DNA of 64,000 bases from Nostocales cyanobacterium HT-58-2. GTDB lineage: Bacteria; Cyanobacteriota; Cyanobacteriia; Cyanobacteriales; Nostocaceae. This document shows, one piece after another, positions 28,452 through 38,305 of the stretch; position 1 is the first letter of the stretch; every line of letters starts with the position of its first letter. Position numbers and translations under genes: made by a program. The notes beneath the pieces are model-generated. The model ran no database searches and was not told the DNA's origin. It saw nothing but the letters and a program-made list of their open reading frames with translations. Where the stretch lies: assembly GCA_002163975.1 (NCBI GenBank), contig CP019636.1, positions 186,001-250,000 of the forward strand, in the 5' to 3' direction.

Positions 28452-30977
28452 TCACAATGGGTTTTCGACTTTATCGGGAATTGTAAAGAAGAAAGTTGCA
28501 CCCTGTTTTGGTTGCGACTCAATCCAAATCCCTCCTCCGTGTCGTTCTACAATTTTCTTACATATTGCTAACCCGATACCAGTACCGGGGTACTTGTCTC
28601 TAGTATGCAAGCGCTGGAAAATGACAAACACACGTTCGGCATACTGAGGTTCAATACCAATTCCATTATCGCGCACTGCAAATCGCCATTTTTCCTCTGT
28701 GCGTTCAACCCCAATATGAATTTGGGGCAGCTGTTCGCTACGGAACTTAATGGCATTGCCAATTAAATTCTGAAACAACTGTGTCAGTTGCGTGGGGTCG
28801 CCCATCACTTTGGGCAAAGTATCGCGGGTGACAACTGCACCACTTTCTTGAATAGCAACTTTGAGATTGGCGAGAACGCAATCCACTACATAATTACAAT
28901 CAACTAGCCTAAAGGGCTGACCACGTGTACTAACACGGGAATAGCTCAACAAGTCATTGATTAGTATCTGCATCCGGTGTGCTCCGTCTACAGCGTAGCC
29001 AATAAACTCGTTCGCTCTAGCATCAAGATTATCTTTGTAGCGCCGCTCCAAAAGCTGCAAGTAACTCCCTACCATACGTAGTGGCTCTTGCAAGTCATGC
29101 GAAGCAACGTAGGCAAATTGTTCTAATTCTGCATTGGACCGAGCGAGTTCCTCACTTTGGCGAGTTTGCTGTTCCAACAGTTGCGCTTGAGATAAGGCAA
29201 TGCCTATTTGGTTTGCCAACTGTTGCAACAGTTCAATTTCCATGTTATTCCAATTGCGAGGATGTTCACACTGATGGGCAATAAGCAAGCCCCAAAGGTT
29301 TTCCCTTTGCAGAATTGGGACAACGAGGTTGGCTTTTACACCAAACTTAGAGAGAAATTCTTTGTGGCAAGGTTGAATATTTGCTGTTTCAATATTAGCG
29401 CTCGCACTGACTCTTCCCTGACGGTACTGTTCTTGATAGTTTTGCTTAAAGCAAGGGTCGAGGATCTTTTGTCCCAGCACAGTGGGGAAACCAGGTAGCA
29501 CCGCCTCTTGCATCACGGTTCCCGAACCATCTGGCAACAAGCGGAAGATGAGAACTCGGTCGGCATGCAGCATTTTTTGGACTTCCGTCACTGTGGTTTG
29601 GAGAATTGCCTCCAGCTCCAAAGATTGACGAATTTTGAGGGTCATTTCGGCAAACAGTTGAGAACGTTTGCTTTGACGCTTTAATTCCTCTTCTGCTTGC
29701 CTACGAGCAGTGATGTCAAGGGTGACACCAATCATGCGCGTAGGATTACCATGAACATCGTAAATTCCAGTCCCTCGTGTTAGTATCCAGTGAATGCTGT
29801 GATCGGGCCAGATATTGCGATACTCTGCCTCATAATCTTTGTGTTCCTCGATCGCTTGTGTCATAGCCTCCTGTATTAGGGAGCGATCATCAGGATGGAT
29901 ATATTCAGAAAGATCACCATAAGACAACTCAGCTTCCAGAGGTAGACCAAAGTTTGCCTTGCATTGGTTTGAGCAAGATAAGTCACCCGTTTTTAAATCT
30001 AGCTCCCAGGAACCAAGTTTGGCAGTCTGCAATGCTAGCTTTAATCGTTTTTCACTCTCGCGCAAGAATGCCTCAGTTAGCCTGCGTTCAGTAACGTCAC
30101 GCGTCACTGCGAGCATTGCAATGATGTTTTCATCAGAATCACACAGGGGAACAGCATGGGTTTCTAGCCAGCGATGAGTGCCTTTGAGTCCAATAATTTC
30201 AAACTCCAGTTTTCCGGATTCACCTTGGAAAACTTGTTCTGTGAGTTTTATAAAAGCTTGACGATTCTCTGCAGCAATTATGGGATAAATGCACTTTCCC
30301 TGCACCTGATTTAGGGAATCTGCTTCAATCATCGCCAGTCCAGCCGGGTTCATTTGTAGTAGCGTGCCATCTCTAGTCAATAATTTGACACACTCTGGTT
30401 CTGACTCAATGATTGTGCGGAGCAGATTTTCGTTCTGTGCCAGTTTTTCTTTGGTACGCTTGAGTTCCTCAGCAACACGGGATACCTCAGATAAATTACG
30501 CCTAAGTTCCAGTTCGCTAATCACCTGACGACTCAAAGCCACAAGGGCTTCCACTTGTTTGTTGCTTAATTCCCGTGGTACTTGGTCAATTGCGCACAAT
30601 GTTCCCACTATCTCTCCGTTGGGGGCAAACAAGGGGATACCTGCATAAAATCGCACATAGGGATAGGATACAACGACTGCATTTTTGGCAAACCTTTCAT
30701 CAGCCAAAGTATCAGAAATAATTACCACATCCCGTCTTTCTTGGCAAAGGTAAGACAATCCAACGCTACGGGGCATTTCTGGAACTTCCAAACCGATTTT
30801 TGCCTTAAACCACTGGCGGTTTTCATCTATAAAATTGACCAAAACTATGGGAGTTCCACAAATTAAAGCAGCTAATTGGGCAATATTGTCGTAAGCTTCT
30901 TCTGGTTCAGTGTCAAGAATTTGATATTGGCGGAGGGCTTTAAGTCTCGCCACTTCGTTATCTGTCATTATAACCAT
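28452..30977 (-). CDS. GAF-PAS-PAS-GAF sensor histidine kinase, candidate DXCF cyanobacteriochrome
   Basis: An 841-residue soluble kinase. GAF1 about 20-155, PAS about 185-300, PAS about 306-425, GAF2 about 445-597, HisKA with H627 in SHDLQEPL, HATPase about 730-835 ([23 protein letters not shown]). GAF2 carries DPCF (507-510) and the dyad C537-H538 followed by [13 protein letters not shown], as in bilin-binding GAF domains. The C509-C537 spacing of 28 equals that of the two chromophore cysteines I recall for TePixJ (494 and 522). Light sensing is inference. The gene overlaps or abuts the response-regulator gene. Confidence 0.93.
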   Translation of the reverse strand: MVIMTDNEVARLKALRQYQILDTEPEEAYDNIAQLAALICGTPIVLVNFIDENRQWFKAKIGLEVPEMPRSVGLSYLCQERRDVVIISDTLADERFAKNAVVVSYPYVRFYAGIPLFAPNGEIVGTLCAIDQVPRELSNKQVEALVALSRQVISELELRRNLSEVSRVAEELKRTKEKLAQNENLLRTIIESEPECVKLLTRDGTLLQMNPAGLAMIEADSLNQVQGKCIYPIIAAENRQAFIKLTEQVFQGESGKLEFEIIGLKGTHRWLETHAVPLCDSDENIIAMLAVTRDVTERRLTEAFLRESEKRLKLALQTAKLGSWELDLKTGDLSCSNQCKANFGLPLEAELSYGDLSEYIHPDDRSLIQEAMTQAIEEHKDYEAEYRNIWPDHSIHWILTRGTGIYDVHGNPTRMIGVTLDITARRQAEEELKRQSKRSQLFAEMTLKIRQSLELEAILQTTVTEVQKMLHADRVLIFRLLPDGSGTVMQEAVLPGFPTVLGQKILDPCFKQNYQEQYRQGRVSASANIETANIQPCHKEFLSKFGVKANLVVPILQRENLWGLLIAHQCEHPRNWNNMEIELLQQLANQIGIALSQAQLLEQQTRQSEELARSNAELEQFAYVASHDLQEPLRMVGSYLQLLERRYKDNLDARANEFIGYAVDGAHRMQILINDLLSYSRVSTRGQPFRLVDCNYVVDCVLANLKVAIQESGAVVTRDTLPKVMGDPTQLTQLFQNLIGNAIKFRSEQLPQIHIGVERTEEKWRFAVRDNGIGIEPQYAERVFVIFQRLHTRDKYPGTGIGLAICKKIVERHGGGIWIESQPKQGATFFFTIPDKVENPL

Positions 30978-31398
30978 ACATATTTATTAATATTTTTTAA
31001 ATATATTTAATTTTTTGAGTTTTTTACTTAGAAAAGTATCTTATTTTGATTAATGTTATCTTGCTATTTCTTATATTTTATACTACTTAAGGTGGATGCA
31101 ATCTATAACCTCATAAACTTGCCTTGAGCTTTGCAACAACTCCTAGTGAAAAAACTAAGTTAAGCTTGAGATATTTGCGATTCTCTTCTGTATACACCAC
31201 AAGTAGGGGCACAGTATACTGTGCCCCTACAGACGACAAGAGAGAAAGTATTAATTTGGGAAGAAGCTCAGTTGTTTTTCAATTGCTTCTTGGCACGCTG
31301 GAAACGCCATAATTTTGGTGTTTAGCTTGTCTTTGATAAACAACAAGGGCATCATTTAAGGTATCAGTTTGAAAGGACTGAGGAGCATCAGGAGAACG
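30978..31398. other. non-coding gap between kinase promoter and hisG end
   Basis: This 421-bp gap has a very AT-rich part (30990-31090), the likely promoter zone of the signalling cassette on the minus strand, and a perfect palindrome at 31203-31230. No gene was found. Confidence 0.5.
31203..31230. repeat. 28-bp perfect palindrome
   Basis: gtaggggcacagta (31203-31216) is followed immediately by its exact reverse complement, with no spacer. It may be a cruciform-forming dispersed repeat or a two-fold symmetric protein site. No T-run follows. Confidence 0.9.
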
Positions 31399-32043
31399 TT
31401 ACACTGTAGTCAGAACTGACGATCGCAGTTGCTCAACCCATCCAAGCAAATTATCTGCATTCAGACGATAACTCAAAGGATGGGCAATCAATCTTGCTGT
31501 ACTTTCAAACAAAGTTTCGGTCTCAACCAAACCATTCTCGCGTAAGGTTCGCCCTGTCGAAACCAAGTCCACAATCGCTTCTGACATCCCTGTAATTGGA
31601 CCTAGTTCCACAGAACCATACAACGGTACTATTTCCACAGGTAAATCTAGATTCTGGAAATATTCTCGTGCACAATTGACATACTTAGAAGCAACGCGAC
31701 CATGAGGTGGTAATTCTAACGCCGAACGATAAGGGCTTGATTGCTTCACCGCCACAGACATTCGGCAATGTCCAAACTGCAAGTCAACTAGATGGGCAAC
31801 GTGGGGCTTTTTCTCTCGCAACACATCGTATCCAACAATACCTAATTGTGCCTGACCATATTCCACATAGACTGGCACATCCTGCGCCCGTACTAGCAAC
31901 CCTTTGGCTTGACTGCTAGAATCAGAAATCTGAAGTTGGCGGTTACTGGAATCTAAAAAAGCACTAAAATCCAATCCCACATCTTGCAGGATGCGGATGC
32001 TATTTTTGAGGAGTTCCCCTTTCGGCAATGCAACAGTAAGCAT
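31399..32043 (-). CDS. hisG: ATP phosphoribosyltransferase, short form
   Basis: A 214-residue catalytic subunit for the first step of histidine synthesis (ATP + PRPP). The start is [15 protein letters not shown]; the PRPP-binding signature [18 protein letters not shown] is present. Length fits the short HisG, which lacks the C-terminal regulatory domain and needs HisZ; no hisZ lies in this window. The gene diverges from the OmpR-type regulator across 79 bp, so their promoters may overlap. Confidence 0.95.
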   Translation of the reverse strand: MLTVALPKGELLKNSIRILQDVGLDFSAFLDSSNRQLQISDSSSQAKGLLVRAQDVPVYVEYGQAQLGIVGYDVLREKKPHVAHLVDLQFGHCRMSVAVKQSSPYRSALELPPHGRVASKYVNCAREYFQNLDLPVEIVPLYGSVELGPITGMSEAIVDLVSTGRTLRENGLVETETLFESTARLIAHPLSYRLNADNLLGWVEQLRSSVLTTV

Positions 32044-32122
32044 AAGTAGCAGTCAGCGCTCAGCGATCAGCAAAATAATAATATCTGATAGCTACGTCAA
32101 GATGGCTAACTGATGGTTCATT

Positions 32123-32824
32123 ATGCGAATTTTGCTTGTTGATGATGAAATTGAATTAACTGACCCTTTGAGTCGTGTGTTAACTCGTGAGGGGTATAGC
32201 GTCGATGCAGCTTATGATGGGACAAGTGGTAGCCAACTTGTACAAAGCGGCAGTTATGACTTACTCATTTTAGATTGGATGCTGCCAGGAAAAACCGGGT
32301 TAGAAATTTGTCAGGAATTACGACACCAAGGCAAAACCACACCTGTGTTGTTTCTCACTGCTAAAGATACTCTTGATGATCGAGTCGTAGGCTTAGATGC
32401 TGGTGCAGACGACTACTTGGTTAAACCATTTGAACTGCGCGAGTTACTGGCGCGTGTTCGGGCTTTATTACGTCGTTCTGGTTCACAAAGCTACGGTACA
32501 ACAACCCAAAGACTGATAGTCGCTGACTTAGAACTCGATAGCGAAAACCAAGTCGCTTATCGTCTAGGCAGGATCATCGACTTATCAGAAAAAGAAAGCC
32601 AGTTATTGCAGTATTTTATGGAAAACACAGGACAATTGCTCACTCACACGCAGATTCTCCAATATCTCTGGAAAGATGATGAACCACCTAGCAGTAACGT
32701 TGTTGCTGCATTAATTCGTCTACTGCGACGCAAGATTGAACAAGCTGGTGAAACACCATTAATTCATACTGTCTACGGCAAAGGATACCGCTTTGGCGCA
32801 TCAGTACCAGGAACCGGAGAGTAA
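32123..32824 (+). CDS. OmpR/PhoB-family response regulator
   Basis: A 233-residue two-domain regulator. The receiver (1-120) has DDE at the N-terminus, acceptor Asp in LLILDWMLPGKTG, and LTAKD and VKPFE. The winged-helix DNA-binding domain (about 130-228) ends HTVYGKGYRFG. It resembles cyanobacterial regulators annotated RppA, but that name is not secure. No partner kinase gene follows; the next gene on the other strand is an acyltransferase. Confidence 0.93.
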   Translation: MRILLVDDEIELTDPLSRVLTREGYSVDAAYDGTSGSQLVQSGSYDLLILDWMLPGKTGLEICQELRHQGKTTPVLFLTAKDTLDDRVVGLDAGADDYLVKPFELRELLARVRALLRRSGSQSYGTTTQRLIVADLELDSENQVAYRLGRIIDLSEKESQLLQYFMENTGQLLTHTQILQYLWKDDEPPSSNVVAALIRLLRRKIEQAGETPLIHTVYGKGYRFGASVPGTGE

Positions 32825-32972
32825 AAAATAACAGCGATCGCGAAACCCATAACGCTTTCGGCACGCTGTTAGCTCTTGCTGTGAGGCAAAGACACAGTTT
32901 AAAATTCCTAACATTACAGCGCTTTTCAAGTAAATCAACCACGATATGCCTATACGAAAATCTGTGGTTCAA

Positions 32973-34034
32973 TTAATTGAAAATAGCTGTAATACCCAAC
33001 AACTGATTGATTTGACTGTACAGCTTGTCTCGTAATTGTTGCGCTTTTTGATAAGCCTCTGTTTTTTTGCTCTTATTACTATTCAAATGGGTCATATACA
33101 AAGGTTGAATATAATAACGTAGATGACTTCTCATTGCCCAAACTCCCATTGATGGAAAGAGAATAAATAATGGCATCAAAGGTGATATTGGCAAAAATGG
33201 TAAATTCAATAGCCTCTGTAATTTTTTAATATTTATAGTCCAAGGATGTAAGTTTTCATTACCAATGCAAATAACGGGCAATATGGGAATTTCATAACAT
33301 TGACTCAATTGAATAAAACTCAAATCAAATTTTTCTAGTTGATATCGTTTTGCCCAACCTTTTCTCGGTCCACGTAAACCTTCTGGCGCATATAAAATAA
33401 TTTTACGTTCTTGTACGACAGCCTCAAAATCATTTAACTCTGCTCTGACTCCACCCAAAACCTTGGACCATCCGGGTGGTAACCACCAAATAACCCAAGT
33501 ATGGTCAAACAAAGAGACACCAGCTAATGATTGCACTAACCATCCTCGTGTTTTACCTAATAGATAGCCTAATGTTAAAAAGTCCCAGGGAAAGCACATT
33601 CCTGCATGATTCATTGCTACTATTATCGGTCCTGTTTGTGGCAGGTTCTCAATTGTGTTCAACTCTCCTCGAAAATAATATTGAACAATAGGAGCAATAA
33701 TTTCATCTCGAAAAGCTTTTTGATAATTTGGGTTAAATTCACCTACTTCACTACGAGGTGAACGACAACCAAGCCGTAGCCAGCGAATGAAAAGTGCCAA
33801 GTAAAATCCGCAGGGAATCAAAAATAAAACATATTCTAACCAATTCCAACCATCTGGATCTTTGTGATAGTGCTGCCAGTGGCGGTTGAATAAAATTAAC
33901 CAACCAGGAGGAAACCACAGACAAAACCAATCAAACCAACTAAATTTGTAACCCTCAACTGATGTTTTTTTCAATTGAGGGTTGAACAGGTTATCAGAGT
34001 GTTGATTAATCACAATAGCTTGAGCAGATTCCAA
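32973..34034 (-). CDS. PlsC-like lysophospholipid acyltransferase family protein
   Basis: A 353-residue membrane-associated protein. Hydrophobic segments near residues 30-50 and 70-90 precede the acyltransferase domain: MNHAGMCFPWDFL corresponds to the catalytic His/Asp block but with a longer H-to-D gap than the usual HX4D, and APEGLRGPRKGW corresponds to the FPEGTRS block; a later IPILPVICIGNEN also fits. It would transfer an acyl chain to a lyso-lipid or related alcohol. The altered first block may define a subfamily rather than loss of activity. Confidence 0.8.
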   Translation of the reverse strand: MESAQAIVINQHSDNLFNPQLKKTSVEGYKFSWFDWFCLWFPPGWLILFNRHWQHYHKDPDGWNWLEYVLFLIPCGFYLALFIRWLRLGCRSPRSEVGEFNPNYQKAFRDEIIAPIVQYYFRGELNTIENLPQTGPIIVAMNHAGMCFPWDFLTLGYLLGKTRGWLVQSLAGVSLFDHTWVIWWLPPGWSKVLGGVRAELNDFEAVVQERKIILYAPEGLRGPRKGWAKRYQLEKFDLSFIQLSQCYEIPILPVICIGNENLHPWTINIKKLQRLLNLPFLPISPLMPLFILFPSMGVWAMRSHLRYYIQPLYMTHLNSNKSKKTEAYQKAQQLRDKLYSQINQLLGITAIFN

Positions 34035-34219
34035 AACAATTAGTTTAGTCGCTTATTTTAGCTTTGGAAACTTCTGGTTGCCATCTGACTGTGGACTAAG
34101 ATGATTGATTGTTAACTCTCCCCTTAGTTTTACCCCACCTAACGCGACACTCAACATTTTTTCTATATCTATGGTCTAATATCTGCGACAAGTCGCCTCA
34201 AAAGCATCTAAATTTGCTT

Positions 34220-35404
34220 TTATTGAAAGCGAATATTCGCTTGCTCTAAACGATGCAAAGCTTCGCCCAAGCGATCGCACTCCGCAATCAAACTAATTCG
34301 TACATACCCTTCACCTGCAACGCCAAAGGCATTACCTGGCGTGACGACGACACCAGTTTGCTGCAACACTTTGAGGGCAAAATCTGTGGAACTCATGCCA
34401 ACAGGACAAGGCGCCCACAGATACATTGTTGCCTTGGTTTTGTTTAAATTCCAGCCTAACTTTGCCAAGCCTTGAATGAGAAAATCGCGGCGAGTACGGT
34501 AACGTTCTTGAACCTCATGTAAATAATCATCGCTCAATTGCAATGCTGTTTCTGCTGCGGTTTGCAATGCTGCAAAAATTCCATAATCCAAGTTCGTTTT
34601 TAGTGTCCGCAAACCCTGAATAATGTGGCGGTTCCCCACAACAAAACCGACGCGCCAACCTGCCATGTTGTAGGTTTTGGAAAGGGTATGAAATTCAACG
34701 CCAATATCCTTTGCACCAGGTATCTCTAACAAACTCGTCGGCTGATAGCCATCAAAAGCTAACTCGGCATAACATAAGTCATGTACGAGCAGAATCTCAT
34801 ATTTACGGGCGAAGGCAACAATTTCTTCAAAAAATTCGCGGGGTGCAGTCGCAGCTGTAGGATTGCTAGGATAGTTAAAATAAAGAATCTTTGCTTGTTG
34901 AGCAACATCATCAGGAATTGCAGCCAAATCTATCAGCCAGTCATTCTCTGGTTTGAGAATTAAGCTGTGAACTTTGCCCCCAGCAATGACAGGACCACGA
35001 AAATGAGCAGGGTAGGCAGGAGATGGTACTAAAATCAAGTCACCTGGATTAATGTAGGCGATCGCCAGATGTGCCAATCCTTCTTTAGAACCCAGAAGGG
35101 GTAATGCTTCACTATCTGGATCTAAATCGACTCCATAACGACGATGATACCAGTTACTGATAGCCCGGCGGAAACTAGCTGTCCCTTCAAAAGGAGGATA
35201 GCCATGATTGGCTGAATTTTGCAAAGCTTTTATCGCCGCTTCTACCACTGGTTGCGGTGTTGCACCATCCGGGTTTCCCATGCCCAAATCAATCAAATCT
35301 AGCCCTTGCTCTCGTGCTTTGGCTTTCAGTTCATCTAGACGGGCAAATACGTAGGGTGGTAATTTTTGTACGCGTTCTGCTGGGGCAATCCAATCTAATG
35401 TCAT
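34220..35404 (-). CDS. class I/II PLP aminotransferase (aspartate/LL-diaminopimelate type)
   Basis: A 394-residue fold-type I aminotransferase. Visible: LIDLGMGNPDG, HGYPPFEG, YFNYPSNPTAA, VHDLCYAEL and the PLP lysine in LSKTYNMAGWRVGF, ending with YVRISL. In cyanobacteria this group is annotated either aspartate aminotransferase or LL-diaminopimelate aminotransferase (lysine/peptidoglycan route); I cannot decide. The Fe-ADH-type gene lies 199 bp upstream on the same strand, separated by a repeat-rich gap. Confidence 0.9.
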   Translation of the reverse strand: MTLDWIAPAERVQKLPPYVFARLDELKAKAREQGLDLIDLGMGNPDGATPQPVVEAAIKALQNSANHGYPPFEGTASFRRAISNWYHRRYGVDLDPDSEALPLLGSKEGLAHLAIAYINPGDLILVPSPAYPAHFRGPVIAGGKVHSLILKPENDWLIDLAAIPDDVAQQAKILYFNYPSNPTAATAPREFFEEIVAFARKYEILLVHDLCYAELAFDGYQPTSLLEIPGAKDIGVEFHTLSKTYNMAGWRVGFVVGNRHIIQGLRTLKTNLDYGIFAALQTAAETALQLSDDYLHEVQERYRTRRDFLIQGLAKLGWNLNKTKATMYLWAPCPVGMSSTDFALKVLQQTGVVVTPGNAFGVAGEGYVRISLIAECDRLGEALHRLEQANIRFQ

Positions 35405-35454
35405 CGAAAGAGTTATAAATTATGAACTATAAATGGTGAGAAACAAAGAATGGA

Positions 35455-35598
35455 GAAAAGGCAGAGGAGCAGGGGAGCAGGGGAGCTCTGAGCAAGGGAG
35501 AAAAGAGTTAATGGACGTTGTTCACTCTTATTCTTCCCCGCTCGGGTGCTCCCAAGCGTTCGCGTAGCGTGCCCGCAGGGCTCAGCGGGCTCCCCTGC
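35455..35598. repeat. dispersed repeat, copy B, joined to a second GC-rich repeat
   Basis: The purine-rich run (gaggagcaggggagcagggg), gagaaaagagttaatggacg and ctcttattcttccccg match copies A and C in layout. From about 35541 a different repeat takes over (gtgctcccaagcgttcgcg, tagcgtgcccgcagggct), a motif I recall as frequent in Nostocales. Confidence 0.7.
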
Positions 35599-35603
35599 TT
35601 CTT

Positions 35604-36782
35604 TTATTCACCCTCATTCACAACCGATGTTAAACTCACATGATTGCGATTTCCTTCTACTGGTGCAGTCGTGGAAACCATCGCCGCCATGAGTTGTTCG
35701 AGTGCCACTTTAAATGGAAGTCGGTGGATGTCAGAATGAGGAGCTAAGGCAATTTCAGCAGCTTTTTGCAATTCGTTTAGAGTGATGTTGCTTAATCCTA
35801 AATCAGTTAAATTTTGGGGTAATCCTATCTCTGCATAAAATTTTAATAACTGTTGCCGTGCTGCTGTTGCTAACTGATTGCCCTGTAGCATTTCTTCTAA
35901 ACGCAGTTGTACTAAAATACCATAGGCAACTTTTTCGCCATGAATGGTGTCACCTTTACAAATGTGAGTTAAACCATTGTGTACGGCATGAGCAGCTACA
36001 GTACGACACTGTGCCCCTCCTAATCCACCAATGACTCCAGCCAGGAGAACCGTTGCATCTACGACTTGTTGCCAAACTTCGCTACCAGGTTCTTTAAGAG
36101 CCGTTGCAGATTTCTGGAAAAGAATATCTCTCAAAACTCGCGCTTGTTGCACTGCGGCTATGATTAGGGTTTGTTCTGAGTGCCCACTGCTGACTGAGGC
36201 TTCGTACCACTTGGCGATCGCATCCCCAATTCCTGCTACGAGTGTGCGTTGTGGGGCAGTTTTTATCAACTCATAATCGAGGATCAGTAAATCGGGACAG
36301 CTTGCCAGTGCGACATCATAGAGAAATGCCCCTTCATCAGAATACACATTCGACAGAGCCGTCCAAGCCGCACACGTCGCCGCCGAGGTGGGTATTGTCA
36401 CTACTGGTAACTGCAACTGGTGAGCCACGAGTTTAGCCGTATCTAGTGCTTTCCCGCCTCCAACACCGATAATGACATCGGCTTTATGTTCTTTTGCTGC
36501 TTTGTGTAGAGCTTTCAGGCTAGCTTCACTACAATCAGGAGCATAGAAGGCTTGGGCAATATTCAACCGTTGCTGTTCTAGAAGTGGTTGTAAACTCTGT
36601 TTGGTGACAGCAAGAGTCTGTTCACCTCCCACAATGAGGGGACGCCTTCCCAAGCGAGCGATCGCATCTGTTGCTTGTGTTAATATCTGTGAGCCACGAA
36701 TGACCTTTGCCGGAGCTACGGAAAGAGCAAGTACTGGGCTAGAGGTTTGAGTAGACAAAGTTTCAGTAGATTGATTGGCCAT
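35604..36782 (-). CDS. iron-containing alcohol dehydrogenase family protein (glycerol-dehydrogenase-like)
   Basis: A 392-residue group III dehydrogenase. The NAD-binding GVGGGKALDTAK is near residues 117-128; TIPTSAATCAAWTALSNVY follows; likely metal ligands are the Asp in GIGDAIAKWYEA and His in AAHAVHNGL and TIHGEKVAYG. It probably oxidises or reduces a polyol or aldehyde with NAD(P). The best-matching branch from memory is glycerol dehydrogenase/GldA-like. The first 20 residues are Ser/Thr-rich and variable-looking. Confidence 0.88.
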   Translation of the reverse strand: MANQSTETLSTQTSSPVLALSVAPAKVIRGSQILTQATDAIARLGRRPLIVGGEQTLAVTKQSLQPLLEQQRLNIAQAFYAPDCSEASLKALHKAAKEHKADVIIGVGGGKALDTAKLVAHQLQLPVVTIPTSAATCAAWTALSNVYSDEGAFLYDVALASCPDLLILDYELIKTAPQRTLVAGIGDAIAKWYEASVSSGHSEQTLIIAAVQQARVLRDILFQKSATALKEPGSEVWQQVVDATVLLAGVIGGLGGAQCRTVAAHAVHNGLTHICKGDTIHGEKVAYGILVQLRLEEMLQGNQLATAARQQLLKFYAEIGLPQNLTDLGLSNITLNELQKAAEIALAPHSDIHRLPFKVALEQLMAAMVSTTAPVEGNRNHVSLTSVVNEGE

Positions 36783-37093
36783 AAACTTAAGTTAATTAAC
36801 AATATCACTTCCAGATGTTTTGGAGAACCTTCCTCCATGAAGGAGAAGGTCATGGATGATGAGTCCAGAACCCTGGAAATTTTGACTATTATCTTTAATT
36901 TAGTAAGTTTAATTACTAGGTTTATATCTTAACAAAAAATAATAATTTAAGTAATTCTTAACACAAAAAATTCCTATTTCCGTAATATGAGAATAGTTTT
37001 TGAACCTGGCATAATATCCCTAGGTGTGAGACGGCATCAGTAGTTAAAAAAACTATTGTTAAATAACAAATACTAATCTCCGTGGGAGGGAAT
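36783..37093. other. divergent promoter region
   Basis: This 311-bp AT-rich gap lies between the divergent dehydrogenase and peptidoglycan-binding genes. I see no gene or strong hairpin. ggagg at 37085-37089 serves the downstream gene. Confidence 0.45.
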
Positions 37094-37582
37094 ATGTCAT
37101 CTACCAGTGATGCCAGCAACACGATAGAAGAGACTGTGCAAATACAGTTAAGCAAGCCAGTGCTCAGACCGGGTTCTAAAGGGAGAGCAGTGGAAGAACT
37201 ACAACACCTGTTGTCATATTGGGGTGTTTACACAGGACCAGTCAATGGTGAGTTTGCAAACCAGACCGAACAAGGTGTCAAAGAGTTTCAGCGTCGAGTC
37301 TTTGTGCAAGTCGATGGAGTGGTAGCAGAGCAGACTTGGCGTGCGCTTTATACAGGTGGGCCAGTGGATATGCCAGAATTAAGTAAAGGCTGTCACGGAG
37401 AATTGGTGAAGACATTGCAGCGTATTTTGAAATCGACACAGGACTATATAGGATGGATTGATGGCGATTTTGGACCTCTGACAGAGTCAGCGCTCACCAG
37501 CTTGCAACGACGGTGTGAACTGCCGGTGACAGGCGTGGTGGAAGAGAGGACTTGGCACGCCTTAAGTAAAGTCAACCGTTAG
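37094..37582 (+). CDS. double peptidoglycan-binding-domain protein
   Basis: A 162-residue protein with two PG_binding_1 repeats: LRPGSKGRAVEELQHLLSYW ... FQRRVFVQVDGVVAEQTW and LSKGCHGELVKTLQRIL ... LQRRCELPVTGVVEERTW. No signal peptide is visible, although such domains normally bind the cell wall, so export may be by another route or the true target may differ. ATG 37094 has ggagg 4 nt upstream; a GTG at 37082 is less likely. It converges with the ycf51 gene. Confidence 0.9.
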   Translation: MSSTSDASNTIEETVQIQLSKPVLRPGSKGRAVEELQHLLSYWGVYTGPVNGEFANQTEQGVKEFQRRVFVQVDGVVAEQTWRALYTGGPVDMPELSKGCHGELVKTLQRILKSTQDYIGWIDGDFGPLTESALTSLQRRCELPVTGVVEERTWHALSKVNR

Positions 37583-37648
37583 TCAAACTGATAATTGTGT
37601 GAGTTATGAGTTGTAGATGCACAACTCTTAACTCCTGACTCTAACTTT

Positions 37649-38170
37649 TCAAGAGATGGATTGTGGTAATTGAGCGAATTTGTCTTGGTAAATCTCGATC
37701 GCCAGTTGAGAATCTTCACGAGAAGTGAGCGATCGCTTGACTTGGCCCAGGTAAAGTGGCACAGAAATGCCTGTTTCCGGGTGGAGAACAGTACGCGCTC
37801 GAATCGTCAACTGGTTTTCTGTTTGTGTACCAAAGCGACCATAGGAATACAAGTCACTCGCTGCTTGACGTAGGGTTGCTTCTAATTCTGATGGGGTAAT
37901 TTTTGGTGGAATAGCTATGACCGTTTGTGTTCCCCCGTTGTCATAAACCAGATTGTATCGGACTGCACCTGGAATAACAGTGCGAGACAAAGGTGCCAAG
38001 GATAAAGCAAATAGACCACCGGTCAGCACCAGCATAAAGCCAGTCGTACCGACGAGCCGAAAACGGATACCCCATTTAAAAATAAAAGCCACAATCACTA
38101 AGGCAGCAAAGACTAATGTTGCAATACCCGACCATTGGGTGTATTTGAGAAAGTCAGAAGGTGTGGGCAT
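37649..38170 (-). CDS. ycf51: Ycf51-family protein
   Basis: A 173-residue protein with two N-terminal membrane segments (IATLVFAALVIVAFIF and TTGFMLVLTGGLFALSL) and a soluble part with VIPGAVRYNLVYDNGGTQTV. This matches Ycf51 (DUF2518), found in cyanobacteria and some plastids, function unknown. The PfkB gene lies 135 bp upstream on the same strand. Confidence 0.88.
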   Translation of the reverse strand: MPTPSDFLKYTQWSGIATLVFAALVIVAFIFKWGIRFRLVGTTGFMLVLTGGLFALSLAPLSRTVIPGAVRYNLVYDNGGTQTVIAIPPKITPSELEATLRQAASDLYSYGRFGTQTENQLTIRARTVLHPETGISVPLYLGQVKRSLTSREDSQLAIEIYQDKFAQLPQSIS

Positions 38171-38305
38171 AAAGGTTGGCGACTCAGGTGTTTTTGGAAT
38201 TCGTTTTTGCTAACACCTATTTTAAAAGTTTGGTGTAGCGGAACTATCAATCCACTTTAGTTATGTGTAACTGTCGCCAAATACGCAAAATAAAAGTGTG
38301 GTTGG

